This document shows, one piece after another, positions 33,018-46,900 of a stretch of DNA of 64,000 bases. Under the pieces are notes generated by a model. That model was given only the letters and a program-made list of their open reading frames with translations. It did not search any database and had not been told where the DNA came from. The position numbers and the translations under genes are program-made. Origin of the DNA: Alitta virens (lineage: Eukaryota > Annelida > Polychaeta > Phyllodocida > Nereididae); assembly GCA_932294295.1 (NCBI GenBank), contig OW028581.1, forward strand, positions 38,593,995 through 38,657,994, in the 5' to 3' direction. Each line of letters begins with the position of its first letter. Within the stretch, counting starts at the first letter, position 1.

Positions 33018-33910
33018 ATGGTCAATACTCCAATTCCATGCAGCTTGAAATCAGAATGCAAAAAGGCAGCCAAAATTTTGAGGGAGTTTTCATTTCCCTC
33101 TGCCAAAAATGGACCTGATAAAATAATCCCAAGTGAGTGTTTGGATAAAATAACTTTTTCTTTAAAATATAATGAACCAGTGTTTGTTGTAGAATTGCAG
33201 TGACTTCGTATAGTCGTGATTAATCCTGGTACTCCTTGATTGCAGCTGGCATACTTGTGCATGCGGCTGGCTTGGCTGTCATTACGGTGGCCAAAGTGGG
33301 TTTCCTGGTCACAGCAAGGGGAGGCTCTGGAATTGTTATTGCCAAGTTGCCTGATGGACGTAAGTTCAGAAATTGCTTTTATCTTTAATATTCTTGAGTT
33401 TATGAAGATATTTAAATAGTATCTGATGTTCTGATTAATTGTTAATTAGTAATATATCAAACTAGTGAAGTTTTAAGAAATGACATTTTTTCGTTCAGGC
33501 TGGTCAGCCCCATCTGCCATTGGTATAGCTGGCTTGGGAGGAGGGCTGGAGTTGGGTGTTGAGGTTTGACCTTTTCTATTCATGATATTTGATAAAGTCA
33601 CACTACTCTGGTTGAATGTCTTTATGGATAAATTAAGTGCCTTCTATGATTCTTTTAAATGCTATTGACAACTTTTTGCCCACAGATGACAGACTTTGTC
33701 ATAATTCTCAATTCGAGGAACGCAATCTCAGCTTTCTCCAAAGGAGGCAATTTAACCCTTGGTGGAAACTTCACAATCGCAGCTGGACCTCTCGGCAGAA
33801 ATGTTGAAGGTGAGAAAGTGGAGAAATGAAAATAAAAAAGTTGATTGAAGTGGTGGCATTCAGCCATCGTTCACTGTGACAATAGTATTCCTTTCCATAT
33901 CAATCAATAA

Positions 33911-33945
<35 letters not shown>

Positions 33946-36124
33946 CATGCAGAGACGAAGACAGGACATGCACTTGTTAACACACAGCTGAACATTGTGT
34001 ACTTGTTCTGGTCACTGTTGTATGATCTCTAATTGACCACCGTCCACTTGCAGGTGATGTTGCTTTGAGGAGTCCTGCTGCAATTTACACCTACTCAAAG
34101 ACCAGGGGACTGTTTGCTGGAATATCTGTGGAGGGGAGTGCTCTGATTGAAAGAAAAGATGCAAATAGAAAGTGAGCGTCCAAAATATAGGAAATCTGTA
34201 ATTCAAGTTATTTATTTGTGAAGTTTTTCATGCACTAAAACTTCATATATCAAGGCCACGTCACTATGAGACCATCTTTCAATTGAGATCATTTATGTAG
34301 CTGTTTATTTGGATGTCGAGATAGTAGTTAATCACTCGGAAAGCAACCATGTTAATATAACCACCTTGACCTGAACAAATGGTGGCCATAATATGTATTG
34401 ACATCTTCACTTACTTGTGACAGGTTCTATGGCATGGAAATCAGAGCAGCGGCAATCCTTGCTGGCCAAGTGGAACCCCCTTTCGAGTGTGACCAACTGT
34501 ACAATGTGCTTGAGGAACATCGCAAAAACTTGGATACCATGATGTTGGAGGAAGGGAAAAGACAAGCAAAGAAGCACGGCAAGGCGGCTTTGGAGGCTCA
34601 TGGCTTGTCTGAGGCTTTCAAGGTGATCATAGATAATAATATTAGTACTCATTGTTGTCACTTGTTCCCTATTTTAAACATGATTAAAGAAGGTTGTGCA
34701 CTGTATGACAACAAAATAACAATGAAGAATTGAACAATATTATAATTTTTTTCATTCCTGTTATTTGGCATAGCATGTAAATCAGTGCATTACATTCACT
34801 AATTAACTGTAATTTGCTCTCCAGGGTTTGAAATTTGGTTCAAAATCAAAGACGCAGGAAACACATGCAAGCAGTGACAGCATCAATGAAACGTATGACA
34901 ACACTTGCAACGAGAATTCAGTCCGAAGATCCTCGTCAAGTCAGTCCTTGAAGTCAAAAGAAAGAGACAAGAAACCAGAGAAAAAGGACTCCTTTTATTA
35001 CGAACATACGGTCACTCAAAGGATGACCAAATCGCAGTCTGCTCATGTTATAAAGAAAGCGAGCCCAGCTTCTGCTGAACTTGGAGGCAGTCCAAAAATG
35101 TCTGGCGTTCTTATGGATTCCAGTGAGTTTGTCTACTGCTTATAAGGCTAGGAAAATTTAAAAAAAAAAGTGAAGTCAAACCTGCCCTAACCAGGCGCGG
35201 ATGCAGGAGGGGGCACCGCAATTTTTCCAAGATTTAACCAGGATTTTTCATGACCGTGGGAACTCTGCCTGTTTATCGTCGATTTTACATTGCCAAAATA
35301 GCCATGAGTCCAAGCATGGCACAGGTAATTTAATGACTGCACCCCCCATTCCCCCCCCCCCCCCCCCGGGTCTGAAATTTCTGGATCCGCCGCTGCTAAC
35401 TGTGTTGAACTGTCTTAAATGGCCAGGAGATGCTTAACACAGGTTTGACTGTGTACACTGTGGAGATCAGAACCTGATAACTACAAATATAAAGGCAATA
35501 TCTGTGCATAGAGTACATTGTGCGATTCCTTAATCTAAATAACTTTGATCTTTTTAGTGTCAGCATGGGATCGACCGGCTGTGGCCCGGGCAGACTATCC
35601 TTACCAAGCCCAAGAAAGCTATGACCTCAGCTTCCAACAAGGTAATGCATGTCTGCACCTGCCATTTTATGTAGCGCATGATAATTCATTGGTTCAAAAT
35701 ATACTTCATAGGCCTACTTTTAAAGTGAAACCCTTATTAGAAAAGTCTAGATTGGGCAAACTAGTCAGGTCTTGTGAAGATCTTGTTTTCTTCCATATGT
35801 TACTTATCTAAGTTGTACGGGTACCCCCATTAGAAATCTCTGTTACAAACACAGTTCTGGTTATATCAGGGTCATGGCTGGTTGTGATGTCATCGCTTTG
35901 TCATCATGATCAATGGATGACTGGATCTGTTCTGAAACTATAATTTGTGTTGCAATGGGTTAATACGAACATTCAGTGCCAGTGTTCTGATAGCTTTATT
36001 TTTTTCTTTTTTAGGAGATGAATTAGAAATTCTGACGAGGACCGACTCTCAAAATGATTGGTGGGAAGGAAGACTTAAAGGTCGAGTGGGAATATTTCCC
36101 GCCAACTTTGTCACCATTTTGTAA
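33018..36124 (+). CDS. SH3YL1: SH3YL1-type protein: SYLF lipid-binding domain plus C-terminal SH3
   Basis: Coding exons: 33018-33132, 33246-33359, 33499-33563, 33686-33809, 34054-34171, 34424-34622, 34825-35122, 35558-35641, 36015-36124. Phases are consistent and the product is 408 aa with stop TAA. SYLF domain (residues 1 to about 215): PCSLKSECKKAAKILREF, VGFLVTARGGSGIVIAKLPD, GIAGLGGGLELGVE, FSKGGNLTLGGNFTIAAGPL, KTRGLFAGISVEGS. SH3 (about 353-407): YPYQAQESYDLSFQQGDELE, NDWWEGRLKGRVGIFPANFV. The linker exon (34825-35122) is Ser/Lys-rich and longer than in the human protein (342 aa). SYLF domains bind phosphoinositides; vertebrate SH3YL1 acts in membrane ruffling. The donor of exon 3 (GTTTGA) is weak. 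The codon after the start fits MVNTPIPCSLK, the family N-terminus. Confidence 0.95.
33907..33945. repeat. (TCTA)n microsatellite
   Basis: About nine ATCT units in the intron between SH3YL1 exons 4 and 5. Confidence 0.95.
35192..35395. mobile_element. hAT-like MITE in an SH3YL1 intron
   Basis: Left terminus CAGGCGCGGATGCAGGAG and right terminus (reverse complement CAGCGGCGGATCCAGAA) are imperfect inverted repeats of the CAG..GCGGATCCAG type. Flanked by CTAAC at 35187-35191 and 35396-35400. Contains a run of C near 35351-35367. hAT affinity is by terminus resemblance only. Confidence 0.65.
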
Positions 36125-37149
36125 TTTTATTTTGAAAATCCAGTTTCCTTGTTTTGGGTATTTTATGTGCTAATATGTCAGGTGGTGGGATGACGTTTTC
36201 GTCACTAGAGTTTTTAAACTCTAATCTCTACAAAGGTGTGCTAATTGTAAATATATAAACCGTCCTTAATAGCTAATACTGGTTCGTCTTTCTGGCTTCA
36301 GAAGGTTATTTACACATAGATTATAATGGCCCTTGAAAAGGCTGGCATTAGTTTGTAACCGGTTATATACTTTAGCACTGATGCAATATATTTTTTAAAT
36401 ACTACAGTATCATATTTATACCTATATGTAGCTGCTTCACTGAATGGGTAATAGCACAAACCCTCTGTAGTTTGATGTGTCATATGTGCTCAAATATTTC
36501 GGGCATGGGAGTTTTCATGACGCTCATATCCAGAAATGTAAAATAAGCTCAGTAAAAGATCAAACTTCAAGTAAGTTTCGTTTAATCTTAGAAATTAGGG
36601 CCAGTGCCATATTTTAATTTTTTATATATTTTGAGATTTCATGATAATGTTTTGAGATTGTCTGATAATATTTATATACATGTATTGTGTAATGTGTCTA
36701 TACTGTCAGGTGATAATGAAATACTTATACAATGTAATGTGGTTTAGCATGTGTCTGATATGTACATGGCCTTCCTTGTTAAATCGTTACTTTAAATCAC
36801 TGTGATACATTCCTGCAGAAAATCTACCATTGTGCATATCAAATTTACATCAAAAGGTGTTAGCCAGGTGTCATTAGTAATATCTACTCGGCTTATAGTG
36901 CGGTTTAATCTCCGATTTATCTAAATTATATCAATGCTTTATTCAATCCTCATAATTATATATTCTGTTCTGCATTATCAATAATTATATTCTCTGGTAT
37001 TTTCTGCCGAACTGTCTGCTTCAAGCTATAGTACATTTATTTACCAATTTTATTGCCTCAATAAGGTGTGTATGTATATGATTGAAAATTTTTTTAATTC
37101 TTGTTTTAATTTACTAGTAGAACTTTCATTTTCTACTAACATTTTCATG

Positions 37150-37341
37150 TAAGGGCAGGGGCCTAGCTCAGAGGTAGTGCTCTGGGCTTCCAACCGCTGG
37201 GTCCAGGGTTCGATTCCCGGTCGAGCCTAAGTTGGATGGCTGTTTCATCCTTCCTCTCATTGCCATGGTCTCTGCCTGTCCTAATTAGCCCAAATGGTGC
37301 AGAATTACAGGACGTAAAGCCCTAATCACCCACCCCCACCC
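37150..37341 (+). mobile_element. SINE-A copy, full length, the only plus-strand copy
   Basis: Reads tRNA head first: TAGCTCAGAGGTAG (A box), GGTTCGATTCCC (B box), then the family body ending in CACCC repeats. Duplication TAACATTTTCATG at 37137-37149 and 37342-37354. Confidence 0.93.
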
Positions 37342-37975
37342 TAACATTTTCATGAAGTGGCCACAGCAAACGCTTTAAACAGTGGTTTAATTCTTGATGT
37401 ATCCAAATGGATCGCCATCTTATTATAAGTGCCTCTATCTATATATATATATATATATATTCTATGTGCATCAAATTCAGATTTATCATTCTAAAAAATC
37501 AAAACTATCCATTGCTATAATTCTCAATATATTGGTGGACAAGTTATGCTATTTACTTCTTAATGGTTATGGATACTATTTATTGGCTGAACTTGAACTG
37601 ACCTTGAACTTATATATATTATATATTGAGTATTTAATGTTTCTTAAGGCATTCCATTGTTTTCATGTTTTCCTTTTTAGTTACGCTATTTTGAAATTTC
37701 ATTTTACACCCTGCCTTGCAAATTTTAATATATTTTATAGCTTGCTCCACTTTATATTAGCAAGAATACTGCCGATGTCGGACTTATTCATCTGTTAATG
37801 TATTTGCTCTTTGGCGGTTGTTGCAATACCTCGTAATTAAAACAACAATTGTCATACCGGATGCAATAAATATTTATTCAGATTTTGATAATTGGGTTGC
37901 TCGTTTTATTTAATGACAACAATATGATCTTGCGCATGCTTCCGTATTAAGTTAGTAACAGTGCTTCCAAATCAG

Positions 37976-38190
37976 TCTAGTAGCACTCGCGGTCATCGAA
38001 ATTGGCCCAGTCATCGAAATTGGCCACTCTAAATAAAGTATCAACAACACTTCTAAAATGCCTGTCAAAGTGTTATAAATTTGGCGATGACGTAAATTAG
38101 TTTCATAACAAATTATGTAATTGGAAGGTTTGTAATTGTTGTTGTTGGGAGGCTGGTGAATTTCGATGACCTGGCCAACCGAAGGTAGTA
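37976..38190. repeat. short foldback element
   Basis: GTCATCGAAATTGGCC occurs twice at the left (about 37992-38022). At the right, GAATTTCGATGACCTGGCC gives an inverted partner. Possibly a small non-autonomous DNA element; superfamily unknown. Confidence 0.4.
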
Positions 38191-38394
38191 CTAGATAGCT
38201 GAATTTCAAGATAATTTACTTTAGCCATTGCAAGTGAAAAGAACAAACTTCACAAAGCAAGATCTTTCTAATACATTGTAATCACAACTGACCAACTTGA
38301 GTAAAAAAAGCCAGTTTAGTCCCGCATGGCTAGTACTTTCCACTATTAAGGATGATCTATGAAGAACATAACTCCTTTCCAAAGTTACGATCTA

Positions 38395-38408
38395 GTTGCC
38401 ATGGTTAC
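38395..38408 (-). promoter_or_regulatory. consensus X-box between SH3YL1 and synaptojanin
   Basis: Minus strand GTAACC-AT-GGCAAC fits GTNRCC(N0-3)RGYAAC exactly with a 2-nt spacer. It lies about 2.3 kb past the SH3YL1 stop and about 2.5 kb past the synaptojanin stop. Distal enhancer or chance match; function not shown. Confidence 0.4.
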
Positions 38409-40922
38409 CATGAATTCAGGAATGCTGAGATTTAATAGAATGTGGTTGGAACACATCGATGGAATAAAGGTGTCAGGAGTACACCTGAAATCTATATGTT
38501 GAAAGTAAGACTATTCTATACACTTAATTAACTAATTAAGTATACCTCATAAGAGTATAAGTGGGACAAACAATCCGTTAATTATCACATACACTTATAT
38601 GACTGGCCAACACAGACAAATAAATTGCTAAAAATGTGTGAGCATTAATTAACATTGCAATATAATAAAGAATGATCTTACGCATCTGATTGTTATATCT
38701 GGCCATTTATATATATATATATAATTCGTGATATACACATTGTATACACTAAATATAATGCAATTCTATCGCATTGAAGACATTTGCCATCACATATTAC
38801 ATTGAATGATTATCACTGCGTACAATGAATGGAACGGAAGATTATTGTATTAAGTACTATACATTGTCAATACAACAACTAAAATATTGAATTAGATGTC
38901 TAATTATCAAATAAAAGGAAAATAGAAGGAATTGAATTACACTTCGTTTAGCAACTGCACCAATTAGTGAACCAGTTCAAAAGGAGACTATAGGGATATG
39001 GGATGTAGAACAATTAAAGTTACCGCATCTTCAACACTGGATATATTTATATATATATTCATAATTAAATTATTACATTAAATATTAACAGATGCATCCA
39101 TTAGAATCACTTTCCGCAAATACATAACTTACAATGCATTTACATGTGCAACTATTTTTGTGTAACATTGTGTTGACATCTTCATAACAGAATATATATA
39201 TATATATATATATATATAATACATTATATATAAGCACATTACACATATATACACGACACCTACCTAGCTAAATCTAATTTACATAATCTCATAATTAAAC
39301 CGCTAGCTGCAGACTAAAAGGTTTAATTGCGAACACATGATTCGTACTGGACAGATGTCTTTAACAACCTACAGTTTATAATTAATATAATATAATATTA
39401 AATATAACTCTGAGGCAATGACTTTGAACCTCCTAAATTCATTTCTCTACACCTGTGTATTTACCTGTGCCAGAGCTAATTTCACTTTGTACAATTTACA
39501 GGTAACTACCAACACTTTACAGTTTGTGCATATACTACAATATATGCCTAACAATAACAAGCTCATATAATGCTCAAAATAAAATATACATAATTACAGA
39601 ATAAACCAAACACATTTGACAATTTCGCAGTTAATGTCAGTCATTTTGATAATTAATACACCACTGTTTTTTCATGTGATTTTATTGATAATGCAAGACC
39701 TCGTTCAGACTTTCATTTTAAAACTTTGTAACATATTACAATTAACAAATGAGACAGCAGAGATCACAATCAGTGCTAAATGCCACACCATGCTGCTACA
39801 ATTAGTAAATTAATCCTCAAGCCCACATTTCCAACTAATTATCACAACAGAGGCAATCTTATCGATGAAAATATAATCAAATAAATATGGTAACAGCCTA
39901 ACCCTATCACTTTACTGCGTTAAGATCATATATCATATACCATCTTCCGGACGCAAGTTCGCATTTTCCGCTCAGCACTTGAGCCGCCTATCGTAGCTAC
40001 ACAAAGGAGGGCAGGCTTGCTTTATTAGGAAGATGATCATATACGAATTCCAAGTGAACAACTGGCTAAGTACAAGTGTAGTTTCATTCATTGAATTTCT
40101 TTTGTTCAACAACAATTATAGCTGTCCTTTGGTTAATAATACATGTTAATATATAATTATAATATTAAAGGGCATGTACACATTGGATATATCTTGTACT
40201 GATAAGTACACATCAGATATATCATGTACAAATATCTACTTCAACTATATACTGACACTTTGTCCCTTAACTCGCTAATTTACTTTTCTCGAAAATAAAT
40301 ACCAAATACAAAAAAATAAAATGCTATATCAAACTATATTTAACCTGAAAACAGGCCTTTGTCATATGAAATCAATGTAAAAGAAGTGAAATACTACATT
40401 CATGATGATTAAATGCTAAGCATTGCACGCTACATATACATGGCAATTAGCTAGCTACATACTCCATGAGACAATTAATCTACAATACTGGATTATCTAT
40501 GCAATTGAGATGTTTAAGTACACGTTCACGGAATTGTAAGAGCATTTAACACTAATAATTATTTAATGAATCATTGGAATGTGTTCAGTGAAGTGCTCAA
40601 GTCCTTCATGTGCAATAAATCTATTTTACTAGGCTTGATACGCAGCCTATACATTGTACACGTCTGATGAGCTCATCACCAATGTGATAATCCCAATTAA
40701 TAATATTTTGATAATATTTTGAAATTTAATTTTTCGCCCAATATTCCATAGAAATTTTACATGTAACAGGCAGATCTCGCATGTATTAATTTCTCAAAGA
40801 ATAATACTCTGTAATTTGTGATTTTATGCTTATATATATCAATAATTATGGTTGTAATTCTAGCTATTCTATTAAATCGCCTGTGTATTTTAGCCCTCAT
40901 ATTTAAATTAGGTGTTATTTTA

Positions 40923-43900
40923 CTATTTCCTGGGTGGTATAGGGGGAGGGGCACCTCTCGTAGGTATAGGAGGCGGCATACCCCCACCAGGTAACTGAAT
41001 GGGGGGAGGGACATTTTTGGGGCGGGGTGGGACAGCGGGTTCTGCAAGTTCAGAAGGGGGCGAAGGAGGTGGGGAGTCAGGAGGAGGGGGCGGGGCTTCG
41101 GTAGGGGGTGCTGAGGGTTTGTGAGCTGGAGACGACTGTGGGGTATCTTGTCGAGGGGGTACGGGGGGAGGACCAGATGGGATATCTTTACGAGGTTTGG
41201 GTTGAGGAGGAACGTCGAATGGATGTGCTTTTGCAGCGGGAGGGGGTGGTGCAGCTCTCATTGGAACTAGAGGTACTTCTGCTGCTGCTGCTGCTGTTGT
41301 TGATGATGCAACTGGGCATGATGAAGGAATAGGAGGTGGAGCCATCAGTGGTTCATCAGGGCTCGTTACAGAATCTTGTCTTCCTGAAGTTTCCCATAGA
41401 TCTACGTTGTTATTCATAATTACTGAGTTTCTAGGAGCAGGAACTGGTGGCTCTCCTGATGTAGGTGTCCCCTCTGCAGATGACCCAGTGGATCCCTTGC
41501 CGCGGGGTTTGGGAACAGGTCTCTCTGTCTGCGACCCCAAACTACCTTCGCTCACATTCCTGGGCATCGGTCTAGGAGGAGCTTCTGGTCCATTCAAGCT
41601 GTTTGTACTTTGGCTGTTTTTCATTTTGTCTCCTAGTTCTGATGATGGTGTTGAGGCTTAAAGAAAAACACAAAAATATTATCTTTTCCATTTAAAATGC
41701 TCCAGTAGGCATTCATGAAAGTGGGTGGGTGGGTGGTGGATTTACATCCTGTATTTCTGGACCTGATGGGCTAATTAGGACAGGCAGGGACCATGGCAAT
41801 GAGATGATGGATGAAACAGCCATTCAACTTAGGCTTGACAGGGAATTGAACCCAGGACCCAGTGGTTGGAAGCCCAACAAACTACCACTGGGCTCCTTAG
41901 GCATTCATGAAATTATTCAGACTAACAGTGGATATAGCACCAACTAATGAGTTATTCTCCTGTTTATACACACAAAGTGTGTGTGTCATCAATACTCATC
42001 ATGTTGAATGATCACACTTACCAGGAGTTGAGGCAGGCGTAGGCTGTAATGGCGCTGGAAGATCAGGACTATCATCAGCACTCTTCATCAATGCTTCGAT
42101 CATCTTCTGTGCTTCCTCAACTGTCTTGGCATGACCAGTGTGAGACACTTCAGTCGGCATTCCTATGCGATTGATCTGTGGGTAGGAAATGCAATCTTAG
42201 CCTTACTAATTTGGCCGCAATATATCTCATCATAACAGCACCTTTTATTTATTTTTTATAGAACTATCTGTGTGTGTGGGTGTCAATGGACTGTGTATAA
42301 GACCAGGAGGTAGATGTAATGATGAGATGATGATAAGGCTTAGAGTCCACACTATGTTACACATTTACCCCACTGGTGGGGTCTTCTACTTGCCTCAGCA
42401 TAGACACTGAGCACACTGCACCTCCAATTTGCCAACTACCAGTATGTAAAGTTTAACTAGAAACAACATTCTGTCTTGTAAAATTTGCAAATACAGTGTA
42501 CATCACATAGGTTTAACACTCACCCTTTTCAACTTCATGTTCTGTGGTCGAATCGGAGCTTTGGCAGTTGTTGGCTTTTGTCGTGTGGCACCTCCTGTCA
42601 TAAATTAGCAAAATTATTAACACTTACACAGACACTTATTCAGAAGATTTATGTATTTAGATAGTGTATACTATCTAATCAAGTATAAATGGACATTTCA
42701 AAGTTTTCTTGCGGACCTGTAGATTTGGTGATGTTAGCAGGAGGTACAGGGCTTGGTCCCCCTGGCCCTGACGGGCGTTGTGGGGGTGGAGGACGTCCCG
42801 GTGGCGCTCCTGGTCTTGGTGGAGGTTTCCTTTGCTGGAAATGGAATGAGTGGCGCATTTGAGACATTTCACAATCATTTATGGCGGCTGAGCTCAGTCA
42901 GCAATAAAACTATTGTTTCACTACACCTCCTATAGTGGTCAAAGTAATGCATCTCACTCTGTTGAAATAGTTGACCTCACTAATGAGGTTGTTTCTCGAA
43001 TGAGGCCACAATATAATGTTGTTATCACCTTATTCATAAAATTGCTATGTTATTAAGATACCCTGGAACAAAGGGTAACCTGAGCAGAGAAGTTGCATAC
43101 TACTTAATCAGCATGAATATTTTTTCTGGCATACCTCACCGAGTGGCACCGTTCTCTCAGCTACGACCGGGCCACCAGGGGCCTCGTTTGGAAGCGATGA
43201 CCCACCACTAGGGGGCGGTGGGCGAGCGGGTGAGGCGGGACGAGGTGGTTTCTGTTCCACGTGTAAATCGCCTCCATCATTGATCACAATGTCTCCATCC
43301 ACACCTCCGTAGTTTATGGGACTGTTGCCTCCTAAAATATTCAGCATCAGTTAGAGATCAAGACAGCCACTTGGTTATTATGACAAAATGGTGAACAGTA
43401 ATTGTGCTAACTATGTACATTTTTGTTTATCATATCATAGATGTTTGCCAGAGATCCAAATACTTTGACTCATCTTTATAAATATGTCTTGAAGATTTCA
43501 AAATTGATTTGCTCTCATCAACTCAAATCCAACGCATCATCATAAACGTAATAAAACAATATTGCATTGCAAAACAAACCCGACAGTTACCTCATAGGAC
43601 TAAACCACATTGCGTACGTAGAATCCAAATAAGCATTTTTGTGATAGCATGAGAGAAACTGACTGATCACATTCTGGTGACAATAAATTAAGCAAACGCA
43701 AGACATCATTTGAAATCAGGAAAATAACATACAATTAAAAGAATTTGAAAGTGGATTGATGCATTATTTCTTATAAAAACAAGCACCATGCCAATTTCTA
43801 AATGCTTAACGCCACTCAAAATGCAAACCTTAACATAATTTGATACCTGCTGGAGACCCATAGTTAACAAACAGGTCAGACGGAAGTGCTGAAACTGTTA

Positions 43901-46900
43901 TAAAATAAAAATATCTTCTAAAGAAAAAATAACATGCATTGTTAAATGTGAATAGGACTATATAACAAGGCTTGACAAGTTCTGAAGGACCAGAAATATG
44001 AGGTTCACTTGAATGAATTGAATGGAATTCAATTGAATTTATCAGCCAATATTGGTCACATAAATGCACAAATTGCTAGGGTGAAGATATATGCGAATGT
44101 CTAAATTGATTCTTTACAATATAAAATAGATGAGACAAATTCTGTGAATTTTGATAATGCTGTAAAATATAAACTCGTAGTGCCTTGTACGTGATGGCAC
44201 ACAAAATAAACAGTTTTTGTTTTATCATTGGTCCTTCAGAACATGTTAAACTACATTTTCTTCATAAAATAAATGAAAAAAAAAAACAACTACATTTCTA
44301 ATCTATATATATACAGAATATTAGTACAATTAAAAGGATTAGTGCAAGACCAAACAACTGTGAAAGTTTTAACATACTGAAGTAGAGTCGAGTTACTAAT
44401 TAGTATTACGAGACATTTAAACTATGTTAGCTCAAGACTATACAGCGCAACTACAAGTAAAACTTTAGCAAATTTATAATATTAGTAAGGACAATAGAAA
44501 AGATAGTACATAATAAAAAGAAGAAAAGTAACTTGTTGAAAATAAAATTGAAACGAAAATTATTTTTGGAATTTTACTCACTCGAAGAGACAGGACTTGC
44601 GCTTCGCGACCTTCCTCCAGTGCTGCCATCTACAGTCAACCCTGCTACTTCTGTGTCCTCATCTGAATAAAACAATAATTTTACAAGACAGTTACATATC
44701 TGTTAGATCTAGTCCTATGTGTGTGGCCACTGCACAATATACTAAGCGCTATCTGTTGTTGTATAAATATAGGACTTCCGCCCAGACTCTAAATTCATGG
44801 CTTGCAGTTATCTTTAATACAATTAACATGATTAATATCACCAATACACCAAAACATCAACTACATGTACTACATAAATATAAAGTACTTCATGAACAAC
44901 ACACACTCTACCACGTAGACTTATATAAAAAAATGTAGTTATTCTTTGATTAGTTTACTCACCGTCCATATCAAAGGACATCGTTGGAATGTTGACGTCA
45001 TCTTCCAAAAGACTATAATTGATCGATGGGTGAGTCTGTTTCACCTAAAAATAGACCAAACAGCGGTAGAAGTAGGACCCCTTTACTGGAGACATTTACG
45101 AATTATGACTAAATAATGTGTGTTTTAATATGTGCACCATGGTGAAAACGGTTAAATTCTGAATATGTTGCAGTATGGTATGGATGCATTGCATACAAAT
45201 CTTTATCTTGTCCAGTGACTGAGGGCTGTTCCATTCAAAAGTTTGGGGTGGGGGTGGACAGGAAAACCCCTGCATTTTGTTATTTCATAACACCTCCTCC
45301 CCCCCACCCCCTCTTTTGCCTAAATTTAGATATTAAGAAAATACTGGTCAACCAGCCCCCACTCCCCATCTTTTTCTCTTTTAGAGAACCCTCCCTCCCC
45401 GCTATTTCAATAATCCTCCTGTCCCACACTTTTAAATGGAACAGCCCTGATTTAAATGTGTCCCATTTTTCCTGCGTAAGTAGAATATAACAAATTAAAA
45501 AATTTCTACGCGAGTCATAACAAACTTCTAAAAGACATGCTTACACGGGACAACGGTCCTTTAAATGCATGCATAGTGTAGCACAGTGACCCTGGTATCT
45601 TATATATGTTACATAACGTTATGTTCAATAGCTTACTTACCGAGCTAGACTGTTGCAATTCCTGCAAGATGAGTTGTCTCCAATTTGGAGTCTGAAGAGT
45701 CACTCGGACCTCTTCTCCTCCGATCTGAGAGAAAACAAAACTTTGAGGGTGAAACAAAATTGTATTACAGGCAGTAGTAAATGTCATAGTTCAGCTAAGC
45801 ATGGATAATTGAGGTCTCTAAACTTGGATATTAAAATCACACAGCATCAGTATTACATCGTCTATGGTGAGACAGTTCTAATTGTTAATTACTAAATATT
45901 ACAAATTGTTCGTATTACAAGAGAATTTAAGTTCCAATGCTAAGCCTATGAAAATCTCATAGACTTTTGTTTGACAGATATCTCAATTCAAAATGACAGA
46001 AAAAACTTCAAATATGGAATGTAGACAGAATATTGACTATTAGCAGTAACATCAAAGAGTAACATCTTTTTACAAGAGCTCACCTGTTGCTCATCATACT
46101 TCAATGCCTCTAGGGCTATACTGCCATCGGAGAATGTCAAAAGCATGTCATTGTCGATAAATCTGAAAAAAAAATGGATGAAGATCATTTATTACCATTG
46201 AATAAAGATAAATTTGACACATTCTCGTCAGTATAACTTGCTTTAAAATGGATACTTTTGCATGATCAAAACAGTTCTTTAGGTTATGAAAGAGTTCTCC
46301 TTCTCATTAAGTGATTTATTTGTCTATGATTTTTATATTTTTATGTATACATCTAGTTTTTTTTTTATTCTTTTATGGTTAAATGTATTATTGTCCTTTT
46401 ATTATAAAATGTAACCATCTTTCTGTCCAAACAGCACATCTGCTAAAAACGAAAGTTCATTACCTCACAAGTAGCAAATCCCCAATCTCTGAAAACACCC
46501 CTAAGATATTATCGATCTGCTCCTCGTTAAATTCTTCTCCGCTGGGCAGAGACACCACTACAGTTCCATCTGGTGGGCCCTGTTCGTCGATCACATGACT
46601 GTACACTTCCTCCCTTTTGGCTTCATCAACGAGTAAAACCTCTGCATCCAGAATGGCAAGCACTGGTCTGAAATGAGCGAAAATATAAAAATAAAATTGT
46701 TTAATTGATAACTTAGAAGGGTGGTGTTTTAATGTATTTCTATGTCTCAATGCTACTGGTTCTGAAGCTTAGGCAGCTTATATGACCAGCTGCCAGAGGC
46801 AGATGTAATGATGAGATGATAACGCTTGGAGTCCACACCATATAAAAGCAATAGGTAAATATCTGATTTGACTTTTAATAAGTTTCATGAGGCCAATTGG

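Larger units (their letters stand above)
36125..40922. other. 3' flanks of the convergent SH3YL1 and synaptojanin genes
   Basis: Very AT-rich. Presumably includes both 3' UTRs; an AATAAA at about 37865-37870 (plus) is one candidate SH3YL1 signal. Contains a plus-orientation SINE-A, (TA)n tracts near 37440 and 39192-39218, a foldback at 37976-38190, an X-box at 38395 and a GC-richer island at about 39950-40035. Open frames here (for example 37394-37798) are low-complexity and not credible genes. Confidence 0.5.

Noticed and set aside
37394..37798. 134-codon plus-strand frame
   Set aside because: Hydrophobic low-complexity translation of AT-rich DNA in the SH3YL1 3' flank, with no domain or splice context.
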